Made by a program: the position numbers and the translations under genes
The notes under the pieces: generated by a model
What the model was told of the DNA's origin: nothing
What the model saw: the letters and a program-made list of their open reading frames with translations, nothing else
Database searches by the model: none
Shown: one piece after another, positions 49,146 through 56,605 of the stretch
Numbering within the stretch: position 1 is the first letter of the stretch
How the letters are laid out: each line of letters begins with the position of its first letter
Source: an uncultured Clostridia bacterium
GTDB taxonomy: Bacteria > Bacillota > Clostridia > TANB77 > CAG-508
Direction: 5' to 3'
NCBI GenBank assembly: GCA_947626555.1
Contig: CANQSP010000004.1
Location: 1 to 56,605, forward strand
Length of the DNA stretch: 56,605 nucleotides

Positions 49146-50078
49146 TTATATTTTATTGTTTGAACCAAATACATCTTTTATTTTATGAGAAACAGTATTT
49201 TTTATTTCTTCTCTTGCAGGCGTTAAATATTTTCTTGGGTCAAATACTGATGGTTCTTCTGCAAATACTTTTCTTATTTGAGCTGTCATTGCTAAACGTA
49301 AATCTGTATCTACATTTATTTTTGAAACTCCGCTTATACTTGCTTCATGTAACATTTCATCTGGTACTCCTTTAGCACCTGGTATATCCCCTCCATATTT
49401 ATTACACATTTCTACTAATTCAGGAATAACTGTAGATGCACCATGTAATACTATTGGAGTATTTGGTATTAATTCTTTTACTTTAGCCAAAATATCAAAT
49501 CTTAATTTTGCTTCACCTTTAAATTTGTATGCACCATGGCTTGTTCCTATTGCTATTGCTAAAGAATCACATCCTGTCCTTTCCACAAATTCTTTTGCTT
49601 GTTCAGGGTCTGTATACATGCTATCTTCTGCAGATACATTAACATCATCTTCTATTCCTGCAAGTTTTCCAAGCTCTGCTTCTACTACTACTCCATGTTC
49701 ATGTGCATAATCTACAACTTTCTTTGTTAATGCAACATTTTCTTCAAAATCATATTTTGAACCATCTATCATAACAGATGTAAAACCATTATCAATACAC
49801 ATTTTACAGGTTTCAAAATCTGGTCCATGGTCTAAATGAATGGCTACTGGAACTTCTGGATGTTCCTCTACTGCAGCTTCTACCATCTTCATTAAATATC
49901 CTATTCTTGCATATTTTATTGCACTTGATGAAGCCTGTAATATAACTGGTGATTTTTGTTCTGCAGCTGCATCAACAATTCCTTGTATTATTTCCATATT
50001 ATTTACATTAAATGCTCCTATTGCAAACTTTTCTTTCATTGACTTTTCAAACATTTCCTTTGTTGTTACTAATGACAT
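49146..50078 (-). CDS. fba: Class II fructose-bisphosphate aldolase
   Basis: 310 residues. Zn and substrate residues: AIHLDHGPDFETC, VMIDGSKYDFEENV, VVEAELGKLAGIEDD, IAIGTSHGAYKF, LHGASTV, ISKINVDTD-like segment (VSKINVDTDLRLA). Cleaves fructose-1,6-bisphosphate in glycolysis. AAAGGAGG ribosome site. Confidence 0.95.
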   Translation of the reverse strand: MSLVTTKEMFEKSMKEKFAIGAFNVNNMEIIQGIVDAAAEQKSPVILQASSSAIKYARIGYLMKMVEAAVEEHPEVPVAIHLDHGPDFETCKMCIDNGFTSVMIDGSKYDFEENVALTKKVVDYAHEHGVVVEAELGKLAGIEDDVNVSAEDSMYTDPEQAKEFVERTGCDSLAIAIGTSHGAYKFKGEAKLRFDILAKVKELIPNTPIVLHGASTVIPELVEMCNKYGGDIPGAKGVPDEMLHEASISGVSKINVDTDLRLAMTAQIRKVFAEEPSVFDPRKYLTPAREEIKNTVSHKIKDVFGSNNKI

Positions 50079-50246
50079 AATTTTCCTCCTTTTTAGGATT
50101 CGAAATTTTATAAATTATATTTCATTAAATCTGTTTTTTTAATTTCAATCCTTTTTCAATTATCTTTGTCTATTATATATTTGATTATAATTTAAGTCAA
50201 GGAATTTTATATTTCTTTTATATATGCAATTTATTTATATTTATTA

Positions 50247-50284
50247 GCAAATAGACCTGTGCATAATACACAGGTCTATTTTTA
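50247..50284. terminator. Terminator downstream of the GNAT-like gene
   Basis: AAATAGACCTGTG and CACAGGTCTATTT arms with runs of A and T on either side. Confidence 0.75.
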
Positions 50285-50310
50285 ACTACACTTTTACTTT
50301 TTCACTGTAT

Positions 50311-50769
50311 TTAAACAGCTATTACGCAACGCGTCTCTTCGTAATTCTGCAAGAAATCTTCAATATACCTTTCGGCATTAGAATTTTCATAACTTCCTTT
50401 CTCCAGAAAAGTAACAGCCTTTGCGTAACCGCCTTCGATAATCCCTTTTGTAAACTGCTTAATGCAATCTTCTGCATACTCCTCAAGACCGAATTCCCTT
50501 GGTATTACAATATCAATAAACTGAATCATCTTCGAGTTTACAGGCTTAGAAAAAACAAAGCCAATAAATCGGTTATCTTTAGTTCTAATTGCAATAAGCG
50601 ATCTAGCATCTTTAAGCTTTTCAATCTGCTTTTCCAACTTTTCACATTCCTTTTGCCTTTCCTCGCCTTCGTTTTTACCATTATAGAGTATGTAGGAAAA
50701 ATCGATTGCATCTTCCTTTTCCGCTGTTCTTAATACAAACCGTCTTCTTTCCATAAAAACTTTTTGCAT
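50311..50769 (-). CDS. GNAT-like protein with foreign codon use and an in-frame CGG
   Basis: 152 residues. The stretch LIAIRTKDNRFIGFVFSKPV followed by IDIVIPREFG and YAEDCIKQFTKGIIEGGY is like a GNAT fold (conserved strand pair and helix), though the acetyl-CoA loop is weak. Coiled-coil-like segment at about 38-55. Codon use is much richer in C/G-ending codons than neighbours. Codon 10 is CGG (AGA AGA CGG TTT, 50742-50740) read in the zero frame. AAGGAGG ribosome site; own terminator. Confidence 0.7.
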   Translation of the reverse strand: MQKVFMERRRFVLRTAEKEDAIDFSYILYNGKNEGEERQKECEKLEKQIEKLKDARSLIAIRTKDNRFIGFVFSKPVNSKMIQFIDIVIPREFGLEEYAEDCIKQFTKGIIEGGYAKAVTFLEKGSYENSNAERYIEDFLQNYEETRCVIAV

Positions 50770-50972
50770 AAAAGTGCCTCCTTGTAGTTTTTTGTATGAA
50801 TATTATATCCATACAACATTTAAATACAACGTAATATATATTTTACAATATTTGTTTAGTTTTTTCAAGTATAATATTGTATTTTCTTTTAATCCTGTGA
50901 TTTACACAATTGCCTGTAACTTTCACTTGATGAAACTGCTATAAATATATATTATTTCTTAATACATTGATT

Positions 50973-51140
50973 CTATTCATCAATATATTTATAACTGCTA
51001 CACATAGACTCATCTGGTTCTTTAGTATCACAATCTTGTATTGGTGTAACTATAATTTGTCTTAAAGAACATTCTTGCTCTTGATTTTTGTTGTATTTAC
51101 AACTAGTTACTGTGCAATTTATTTTTTGATCTGGTTCCAT
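50973..51140 (-). CDS. DUF1540 small Cys-rich protein
   Basis: 55 residues from the ATG at 51140 with GGAGGT 6 bases upstream. Family pattern INCTVTSCKYN...CSLRQIIV...CDTKEPDESMCSSYKY with five Cys, probably metal-binding. Often seen in spore formers; role unknown. Confidence 0.8.
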   Translation of the reverse strand: MEPDQKINCTVTSCKYNKNQEQECSLRQIIVTPIQDCDTKEPDESMCSSYKYIDE

Positions 51141-51156
51141 AAAATACCTCCCATCT

Positions 51157-51174
51157 TTATGACTAAAGTCATAA
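51157..51174. promoter_or_regulatory. Possible operator (TTATGACT-AA-AGTCATAA)
   Basis: 8-bp arms around AA, 16 bases upstream of the DUF1540 start; a third half-site AGTCATAA is at 51227-51234 near the divergent promoter. Suggests a dimeric regulator between the divergent genes. Confidence 0.35.
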
Positions 51175-51240
51175 TTTTTGTATAAGAATATTATGTGCAA
51201 AATCAAGTAAAATATTTATGTAATATAGTCATAAATTATG

Positions 51241-51269
51241 TTGACTTTACAAGTTCTTTATGATATAAT
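51241..51269 (+). promoter_or_regulatory. Sigma-A type promoter with extended -10
   Basis: TTGACT (51241-51246), 17-base spacer ending TGA, TATAAT (51264-51269). Drives the gene at 51319. Confidence 0.7.
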
Positions 51270-51318
51270 AAATTCATTGAAACTATTTGTTTTTTCTTTT
51301 AAAGAAAGGAGCTTATAT

Positions 51319-51543
51319 ATGCTTGTAAATTCAGACGGAAGCAGTTTTATTATTTCATCTTCAACACATAATGCAACCGTTTCGCGGAATGAGTTGGTCG
51401 ACTCCACATTTAAATATCGCTGTGAGGTAATCCAGCACTTCAGAAGTCTGTTAGGACTCGACAAAGATGAAGTAGCAACTGTATCCGAATCAGCAGAACA
51501 GTTAATTGTGAAAATCTGTGATGCTAATCGTGATCTCTTTTAA
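51319..51543 (+). CDS. Unknown 74-residue protein with foreign codon use and an in-frame CGG
   Basis: ATG at 51319 (AAAGAAAGGAG upstream). No family recognised. Uses TCG, CGG, CGC, CTC, CTG, ATC, CAG and GAC codons unlike its neighbours. Codon 23 is CGG (TCG CGG AAT, 51385-51387), in the same CGGA context as the break sites; a +1 shift here would run to a TAA after 15 codons. Strong promoter and a terminator frame it as a small cassette. Confidence 0.65.
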   Translation: MLVNSDGSSFIISSSTHNATVSRNELVDSTFKYRCEVIQHFRSLLGLDKDEVATVSESAEQLIVKICDANRDLF

Positions 51544-51550
51544 GCGCCAA

Positions 51551-51586
51551 AAACCTGTCTACATATTGTAGGCAGGTTTTTACAAA
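51551..51586 (+). terminator. Rho-independent terminator
   Basis: AAACCTGTCTAC and GTAGGCAGGTTT arms, then TTTT. Confidence 0.8.
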
Positions 51587-51652
51587 ATATTAAAAATATA
51601 TTATACACAGTTTTAAATTTTACGCAAATTTTCAAAATGCCTATGTATTCTT

Positions 51653-52357
51653 TTATCTTTCTATATTTTCCATATTATTTTCTTCTTTTTCTTTCAATTT
51701 TTGATTTATCATATTTTTTACTTTTTCTACAACTTCTTCTATATTCATATTAGATGTATCTATAACAATGGCATCTTCTGCTTTTTTTAATGCTCCTACT
51801 TGTTTGTTTTTATCATTTTCATCTCTCCACCTAATTTGTTCTAATACTTCATCATAAGTTATATTTATACCTTTTTCTATATATTCTTTATATCTTCTTT
51901 GAGCCCTAACTTCATCATCTGCATCTAAATAAATTTTCAAATCTGCATGTGGAAAAACAACGGTACCAATATCTCTACCTTCTACAATTACATTTTTATT
52001 TCCTACCATTTTTCTTTGTAGCTCAACCATTTTATTTCTAACTTCTATAATAGTTGATATTAATGCAGATGCTTCTGTTACCTCTGTACTTCTTATTTCA
52101 TCTGTAACATCTTTTCCATTAAGTAATATAATATCTTTCATGCCTTCGTTTTCAATTTTTATATCAATATTATCCAGTAAATTTAAAATATGCTGGGTAT
52201 CACTAGGAGTATATCCATGCCTTAATACTTCTAAGGCAAAACATCTATAAGTAGCACCCGTATCTAAATTAATTAATCCCGTCCTTTTTTCAATTTCTTT
52301 TGTAATAGTTCCTTTTCCACTACCAGCTGGTCCATCTACTGCTACAATAAAACTCAT
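51653..52357 (-). CDS. cmk: Cytidylate kinase
   Basis: 234 residues. P-loop AVDGPAGSGKGTITKE, NLDTGATYRCFAL, GKDVTDEIRSTEV, VEGRDIGTVVFPHADLKIYL, lid RAQRRYKEY. It phosphorylates CMP and dCMP. The last 20 residues form an acidic tail not needed by the family. Compare the divergent paralogue at 18596-19300. Confidence 0.93.
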   Translation of the reverse strand: MSFIVAVDGPAGSGKGTITKEIEKRTGLINLDTGATYRCFALEVLRHGYTPSDTQHILNLLDNIDIKIENEGMKDIILLNGKDVTDEIRSTEVTEASALISTIIEVRNKMVELQRKMVGNKNVIVEGRDIGTVVFPHADLKIYLDADDEVRAQRRYKEYIEKGINITYDEVLEQIRWRDENDKNKQVGALKKAEDAIVIDTSNMNIEEVVEKVKNMINQKLKEKEENNMENIER

Positions 52358-52453
52358 AATTATTTTCTCCTATTTTCTTTTTTATATACTATATCATATT
52401 AATAAAATTTTCACAATACTCTGATTGTATATTGTACTTTAAATATGTTTCCT

Positions 52454-53155
52454 TTATTCTAACTGTTTATTTTCTTTATTTTCTATTATTTGGCAACTTT
52501 TCGGTTCTTTGAAACTCAAATACCAACTCATACCGTCTCTATTCTTTTGAATTTCCTCATTTCTTTCTAGTAATCCAGCAAAAGTTTTGGGCGATGGAAT
52601 TATAACAGGCTCACATGGAACCCAATTTGCAGGAGTAGATGCTTTATTTGCTTCAGCAATTTGCAATGCCTCTACTATTCTTATAATTTCTGGTATACAT
52701 CTTCCAATATTCATAGGATAAACAAGTATTACTTTTATTATTCCTTCTGGGTCTATTATAAATACATTTCTTACTGTTTCTGTATTACTTATATCACTTG
52801 CAATCATTCCATATTTTCTTGCAATTGTTCCGTTTCTATCAGCTATTATTGGAAAAGGAACTTTTATGCCTGTTTTTAAATAAATATCATATATCCATGC
52901 TAAATGTGAAGCATTACTATCTACACTTAAACCAATTAGGCAAGTATTTAACTTTTTAAAATATGTATCTGCTTTGCTTAATGCTATTATTTCTGTTGTG
53001 CACACGGGTGTAAAGTCTCCTGGGTGCGAAAAAAGTACCACCCATTTTCCTTTATAATCACTTAAATTTATTGTTCCCATAGTAGTATCTGCCTCAAAAT
53101 CTGGTGCATAACTTCCTATTTTTACATTTCCGTTCATCATTATTTCATAGTCCAT
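52454..53155 (-). CDS. Peroxiredoxin, Prx6/1-Cys type
   Basis: 233 residues. Catalytic segment LFSHPGDFTPVCTTEIIALSK with the peroxidatic Cys; the long C-terminal domain (CEPVIIPSPKT...SWYLSFKEP) is typical of the Prx6 subfamily. A second Cys in WVPCEP may resolve. Reduces peroxides in an anaerobe. Confidence 0.9.
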   Translation of the reverse strand: MDYEIMMNGNVKIGSYAPDFEADTTMGTINLSDYKGKWVVLFSHPGDFTPVCTTEIIALSKADTYFKKLNTCLIGLSVDSNASHLAWIYDIYLKTGIKVPFPIIADRNGTIARKYGMIASDISNTETVRNVFIIDPEGIIKVILVYPMNIGRCIPEIIRIVEALQIAEANKASTPANWVPCEPVIIPSPKTFAGLLERNEEIQKNRDGMSWYLSFKEPKSCQIIENKENKQLE

Positions 53156-53252
53156 GAAAAAACTCCTTTCATTTTTTGTATATTATATGAAAAGAGTTTA
53201 TTTTTGTTACTTATTTTGACTATCCTGAGATGTAGTTTCAAAATCTTTATAT

Positions 53253-55712
53253 TTATAAGTATCTTCCTGTTTTACTTTTTATATTATTCTTAATATCTTC
53301 TACTGTTCCTTTTGCTATTATTTCTCCTCCCAAAATTCCTCCTTCAGGTCCCATATCTATAATATAATCTGAATTTCTAATAACATCTAAATCATGCTCT
53401 ATAACAATTATTGTTGCGCCATTATCTATTAAATTTTGAAATACCTTTAATAATGTTTCCACATCTTTTGGGTGTAATCCAATAGAAGGCTCATCAAAAA
53501 TAAATATACTTCCATCTTGCACTTTTCCTATTTCTGAAGCAAGTTTCAATCTTTGTGCTTCCCCTCCAGATAAAACAGGCGTTGCTTCCCCTAATGTTAA
53601 ATAGCCAATTCCTAAATCTACTAATATTTGTAATTTATCCTTGATTTTCTTACTACCTTTAAATACTTCTAAAGCCTGTCTAATTGTTAGTCCCATAACA
53701 TCTTTAATTGTATATCCATTATAATAAATATTATCTACATCGTGAGAATATCTTTTTCCATCACATTCACTACACTCCATTTCAACATCTGGCAAAAATT
53801 GAACATCCATTGATATTGTACCTGTACCATCACATATTGGGCATCTTAATTTTCCTGTATTATATGAAAAATCTCCTGCTGTATATTCTTTACTTGTTTT
53901 TCCATATAATTTTCTTAAATCATCAAATACTCCTGAATATGTTGCAACTGTACTTCTTACATTATTTCCAATAGGTGTTGCATCAATTAATTCTATTTTC
54001 TTTACCCAATCTGCCTCTACACTTTTTACATGAGCAGGTTTAGCTTCATTATTTAATTTTGCTTTTACAGCAGGATATAAAGATTCTAGTATTAATGTGG
54101 TTTTACCTGAACCCGAAACACCTGTTACCGTTGTTAACCTTCCTTTTGGAATATCTACTTTCAAAGGTTTTACTGTATGAATATTATCTGTATCTAATGA
54201 TAATTTGCCAATATCAAAAATAGCATCTTTATCTATTTCTTTTCTTATTTTTATTTTCTCTTTACCACTTAAATATGGTCCAATAATTGAGTTTCTGTTT
54301 TCTATTATTTCATCTATTGTTCCTTCTGCAATGATGTTTCCTCCCTTTGCTCCTGCTTCTGGTCCAATTTCAATCATATAATCTGCTACCTCTAATATTC
54401 TAGTATCATGATCAACTAATACAACTGTATTTCCATCGTTTATTAATTGTTTCATAACATTAATTAAACCATCTACATTTGCAGGGTGTAAACCTATACT
54501 TGGCTCATCTAATACATATAATACCCCTGTTGTCCTATTTCTTACAGTTCTTGCTAAACTAACTCTTTGTAGTTCTCCAGTAGATAATGTATTTGAGTTT
54601 CTACTTAATGTTAAATAGCCAAGTCCTAATGATAATAAAACTTTTGCATTTATCATATATTCTTCTAATATATTTTTTCCCATTTGTTTTACACTATCAT
54701 TTAGGTTTTCAACAATTTTAGGTAGCCATTCAGTTAAGTCTTTTAAATTCATATCACAAACTTCACTTAAAGTTTTTCCTCCAAGTAAAGTAGAGTTAGC
54801 TCTTTTATTTAATCTTGAGCCATGACATTCTGAACATATATCTTCTTTTAAGAATTTTGAAACACGAAGCATACTTTTTTCATCTTTAACCTTTTTTAGT
54901 GCATTTAATACTGTTGCTTTTGCACTGTAATAAGTAAAATCCATTTCCCCTGCAACTACATTTTCTGTTTCTTTTCTCGGTTTATAAAATATATGCTTTT
55001 TTACCATTGGACCGTCATATACTATTTGTTTTTCTTTATCAGTTAAATCTTTAAAAGGAATATCAGTTCTAACACCCATTGCACGACATACATCTATCAT
55101 CAAAGTCCACATTAAACTATTCCATGGAGCAACAGCTCCTTCATCAATAGTTTTATTTTCATCAGGTATAAGGCTATCCATATCTATTGTTTGAACAATT
55201 CCAGTACCTTGGCATACAGGGCATGCTCCATCAGAATTAAAAGCATATTCTTCTGCCCCAAGTCCAAAAAATTTTTCATGGCAAGTTGGACATTCTATTT
55301 CTATATCTCTTGCAACACTATCATTGGCAGGTACAACATGTCCATTAGGGCATATATAATCTCCACATCTTGAGAATAGTAATCTTATTGAATTTAAAAG
55401 CTCTGTTTGAGTTCCAAAAGTTGACCTTATACTTGGTACATTTGGTCTTTGATGTAATGCTAAACTGCTTGGTACATGTAAAATATTATCTACCTTTGCT
55501 CTTTCTCCTTGAGAAATTCTTCTTCTAGTATAAGTTGATAAACTTTCTAAATATCGTCTCGAACCCTCTGCATATATAACACCTAATGCAAGCGATGATT
55601 TTCCACTTCCAGAAACACCTGATATAGCAACTATTTTATTTAAAGGAACATCTACATCAATACTTTTTAAATTATGTACTCTTGCTCCCTTTATCTCCAT
55701 TTTATCTATCAT
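53253..55712 (-). CDS. UvrA paralogue (UvrA2-like ABC ATPase)
   Basis: 819 residues, shorter than UvrA (941), consistent with UvrA2-type proteins lacking the UvrB-binding domain. Two ABC domains: [20 protein letters not shown] with signature LSTGELQRVSLA, and GVSGSGKTTLILESL with [12 protein letters not shown]; Zn modules CPTC...CPVC and CPICDG...CSECDG. The first signature is LSTGE rather than LSGGE. Intact in one frame, unlike uvrA. Probable role in DNA-drug adduct tolerance. Confidence 0.9.
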   Translation of the reverse strand: MIDKMEIKGARVHNLKSIDVDVPLNKIVAISGVSGSGKSSLALGVIYAEGSRRYLESLSTYTRRRISQGERAKVDNILHVPSSLALHQRPNVPSIRSTFGTQTELLNSIRLLFSRCGDYICPNGHVVPANDSVARDIEIECPTCHEKFFGLGAEEYAFNSDGACPVCQGTGIVQTIDMDSLIPDENKTIDEGAVAPWNSLMWTLMIDVCRAMGVRTDIPFKDLTDKEKQIVYDGPMVKKHIFYKPRKETENVVAGEMDFTYYSAKATVLNALKKVKDEKSMLRVSKFLKEDICSECHGSRLNKRANSTLLGGKTLSEVCDMNLKDLTEWLPKIVENLNDSVKQMGKNILEEYMINAKVLLSLGLGYLTLSRNSNTLSTGELQRVSLARTVRNRTTGVLYVLDEPSIGLHPANVDGLINVMKQLINDGNTVVLVDHDTRILEVADYMIEIGPEAGAKGGNIIAEGTIDEIIENRNSIIGPYLSGKEKIKIRKEIDKDAIFDIGKLSLDTDNIHTVKPLKVDIPKGRLTTVTGVSGSGKTTLILESLYPAVKAKLNNEAKPAHVKSVEADWVKKIELIDATPIGNNVRSTVATYSGVFDDLRKLYGKTSKEYTAGDFSYNTGKLRCPICDGTGTISMDVQFLPDVEMECSECDGKRYSHDVDNIYYNGYTIKDVMGLTIRQALEVFKGSKKIKDKLQILVDLGIGYLTLGEATPVLSGGEAQRLKLASEIGKVQDGSIFIFDEPSIGLHPKDVETLLKVFQNLIDNGATIIVIEHDLDVIRNSDYIIDMGPEGGILGGEIIAKGTVEDIKNNIKSKTGRYL

Positions 55713-55772
55713 TTTTCCTCCAATTTTCCAGCAATTCGAATATAATCAGCATGTTGCTTCCTGAAATAATTA

Positions 55773-56084
55773 TTATTTACCAGAGCCAATATTTTCTTTT
55801 TCTATAAATCTGGAATTATATTTTTTTAAAACCTTATCTAACGCATCCTTTAAATCTATATCCAATCCATTTGCAATACAAATTAAAGAAAAGAAGGCAT
55901 CTCCTATTTCTAATTCTAAATTATTTGTTTGTAGAAATTCACTTCGACCATAGTCATTACCCTTTAATATTTCTTTTCCTAACTCTCCAACTTCAGACAC
56001 TAAATCTATAAATTTTACTTCTATTGAACTATCTAAATCATATTTTTTAATCATTTTATTAACTTTTTCTTGAATATCTTTCAT
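55773..56084 (-). CDS. MazG-like nucleotide pyrophosphohydrolase
   Basis: 103 residues. Pattern KFIDLVSEVGELGKEILKG (ExxE) followed by LELEIGDAFFSLICIANGL (ExxD), the four acidic Mg-binding residues of the MazG fold. Likely hydrolyses a non-canonical NTP. AGGAGATG start region. Confidence 0.8.
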   Translation of the reverse strand: MKDIQEKVNKMIKKYDLDSSIEVKFIDLVSEVGELGKEILKGNDYGRSEFLQTNNLELEIGDAFFSLICIANGLDIDLKDALDKVLKKYNSRFIEKENIGSGK

Positions 56085-56183
56085 CTAAACATCTCCTTAC
56101 ATTCACTTATAATTTTCTATATATATTTTTTTAGATTTTTGTTATTAATACAGTAAGTTAGATTACTTGACGAAATTATATCA

Positions 56184-56219
56184 AAAGAGCAAGTAATTGT
56201 AAATACATTACTTGCTCAT
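56184..56219. repeat. Hairpin of the dispersed family
   Basis: GAGCAAGTAATTGTAAATAC then ATTACTTGCTC; near copy of 30541-30572. Confidence 0.55.
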
Positions 56220-56224
56220 ACCAA

Positions 56225-56353
56225 TTATAATTTATTTTTATTTTTCCTCACAAATATAAAATAATTTTCTATAACATTATTTATCAAAATACATTTTGGT
56301 TCATTATATCCTGTTTCTTTAGATAATTCTTTTATAAATCCTATTTTATTCAT
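56225..56353 (-). CDS. 42-residue protein, HU-N-terminus-like
   Basis: ATG at 56353 with GGAGAGG upstream, overlapping the DUF2975 gene end by 8 bases. The start MNKIGFIKELSKETGYNEPK resembles the first helices of HU/IHF-family proteins but the DNA-binding arms are absent. DUF2975 genes are usually followed by an XRE-type regulator, so this partner is unusual. Gene real, family tentative. Confidence 0.55.
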   Translation of the reverse strand: MNKIGFIKELSKETGYNEPKCILINNVIENYFIFVRKNKNKL

Positions 56354-56605
56354 TATTAGATACCTCTCCATACATTTTTGCTTTTGTATCTTGTTGTAAT
56401 TCATTTCCGTATTCAAATATATAGGACATTCCAAATAGGAATAATATTTGCACTACATCAAATAATTCAAGTCCTATATCTGAATCTGATTTTAAAATCA
56501 ATTCAAATAATATTCCTGATATATTAGGTAAAATTATTGTTACTATCATTAAAAATGCCATTTGCTTTATATGTTTAACATTTTCTAATGTAAATGGTGT
56601 ATCTC
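56346..56605 (-). CDS. DUF2975 membrane protein, 5' part outside the window
   Basis: The frame is open to the window end (…DTPFTLENVKHIKQ then two membrane helices). The C-terminus FLFGMSYIFEYGNELQQD followed by TKAKMYGE is characteristic of DUF2975. Membrane protein of unknown function. Truncated by the window. Confidence 0.8.
   Translation of the reverse strand, partial: DTPFTLENVKHIKQMAFLMIVTIILPNISGILFELILKSDSDIGLELFDVVQILFLFGMSYIFEYGNELQQDTKAKMYGEVSNNE

Overview
The window is a very AT-rich chromosomal stretch of a Clostridia-type Firmicute. The evidence is a PolC-type replicase, the pyrH-frr-uppS-cdsA-rseP-polC order, GGAGG ribosome sites, a YtvI-like permease, a DUF1540 protein and FprA-type flavoprotein. 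Most genes lie on the minus strand.

The most important observation is translational. Seven housekeeping or surface genes (polC, a sortase, uvrA, cysE, uvrB, lgt and a family-2 glycosyltransferase) are split by frame breaks. Every break is the same event: a CGG codon in the zero frame, followed by A (once G). If the ribosome skips the C and reads the next three bases (GGA, once GGG) as glycine, the normal protein is restored with its conserved glycine and its usual family length. There are nine clear sites, three of them in uvrB, plus a tenth at the uvrB 3' end. By eye I find about fifty further CGG triplets on coding strands of native genes, all out of frame. The only in-frame CGG codons outside break sites are in three small genes of foreign-looking codon use. 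This suggests that CGG has no normal tRNA here and acts as a +1 frameshift signal, or that CGGA is read as a four-base glycine codon. A systematic sequencing error is the main competing explanation.

Layout. 1-2750: a partial gene, tRNA-Thr, an HD hydrolase and three membrane proteins. 2928-3641: a plus-strand unknown protein. 3798-13463: polC, rseP, cdsA, uppS, frr and pyrH, lacking the dxr and ispG genes often found in this cluster; a nested inverted-repeat element sits where dxr often lies. 13661-20298: sortase, a second copy of the element, a YtvI-like permease, a CBS protein, murD, a cytidylate-kinase paralogue and small proteins, including an Asn-rich 33-residue one. 20375-29308: uvrA, cysE, a foreign-looking gene, a repeat-fused amidoligase operon and uvrB. 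29309-34372: a toxin-antitoxin pair, a uvrB 5' remnant, lgt and two membrane glycosyltransferases. 34448-44767: a compact operon of seven genes (GNAT, two PEP-synthase-like dikinases, UbiA prenyltransferase, PSD, CDP-alcohol phosphatidyltransferase and CDP-archaeol-synthase-like protein) following cca. It looks like an undescribed polar-lipid pathway. 44874-56605: aquaporin, flavoprotein, PPC protein, two signal-peptide/Asn-rich/TM proteins, smpB, fba, foreign-looking small genes, DUF1540, cmk, peroxiredoxin, a UvrA paralogue, a MazG-like protein and a partial DUF2975 gene.

How the parts relate: the 10-14 kb block handles envelope precursor synthesis (UppS, CdsA), RseP proteolysis and replication. 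Lgt, MurD, the sortase and the glycosyltransferases also serve the envelope. UvrA and UvrB form the excision-repair system and both depend on the proposed frameshift.
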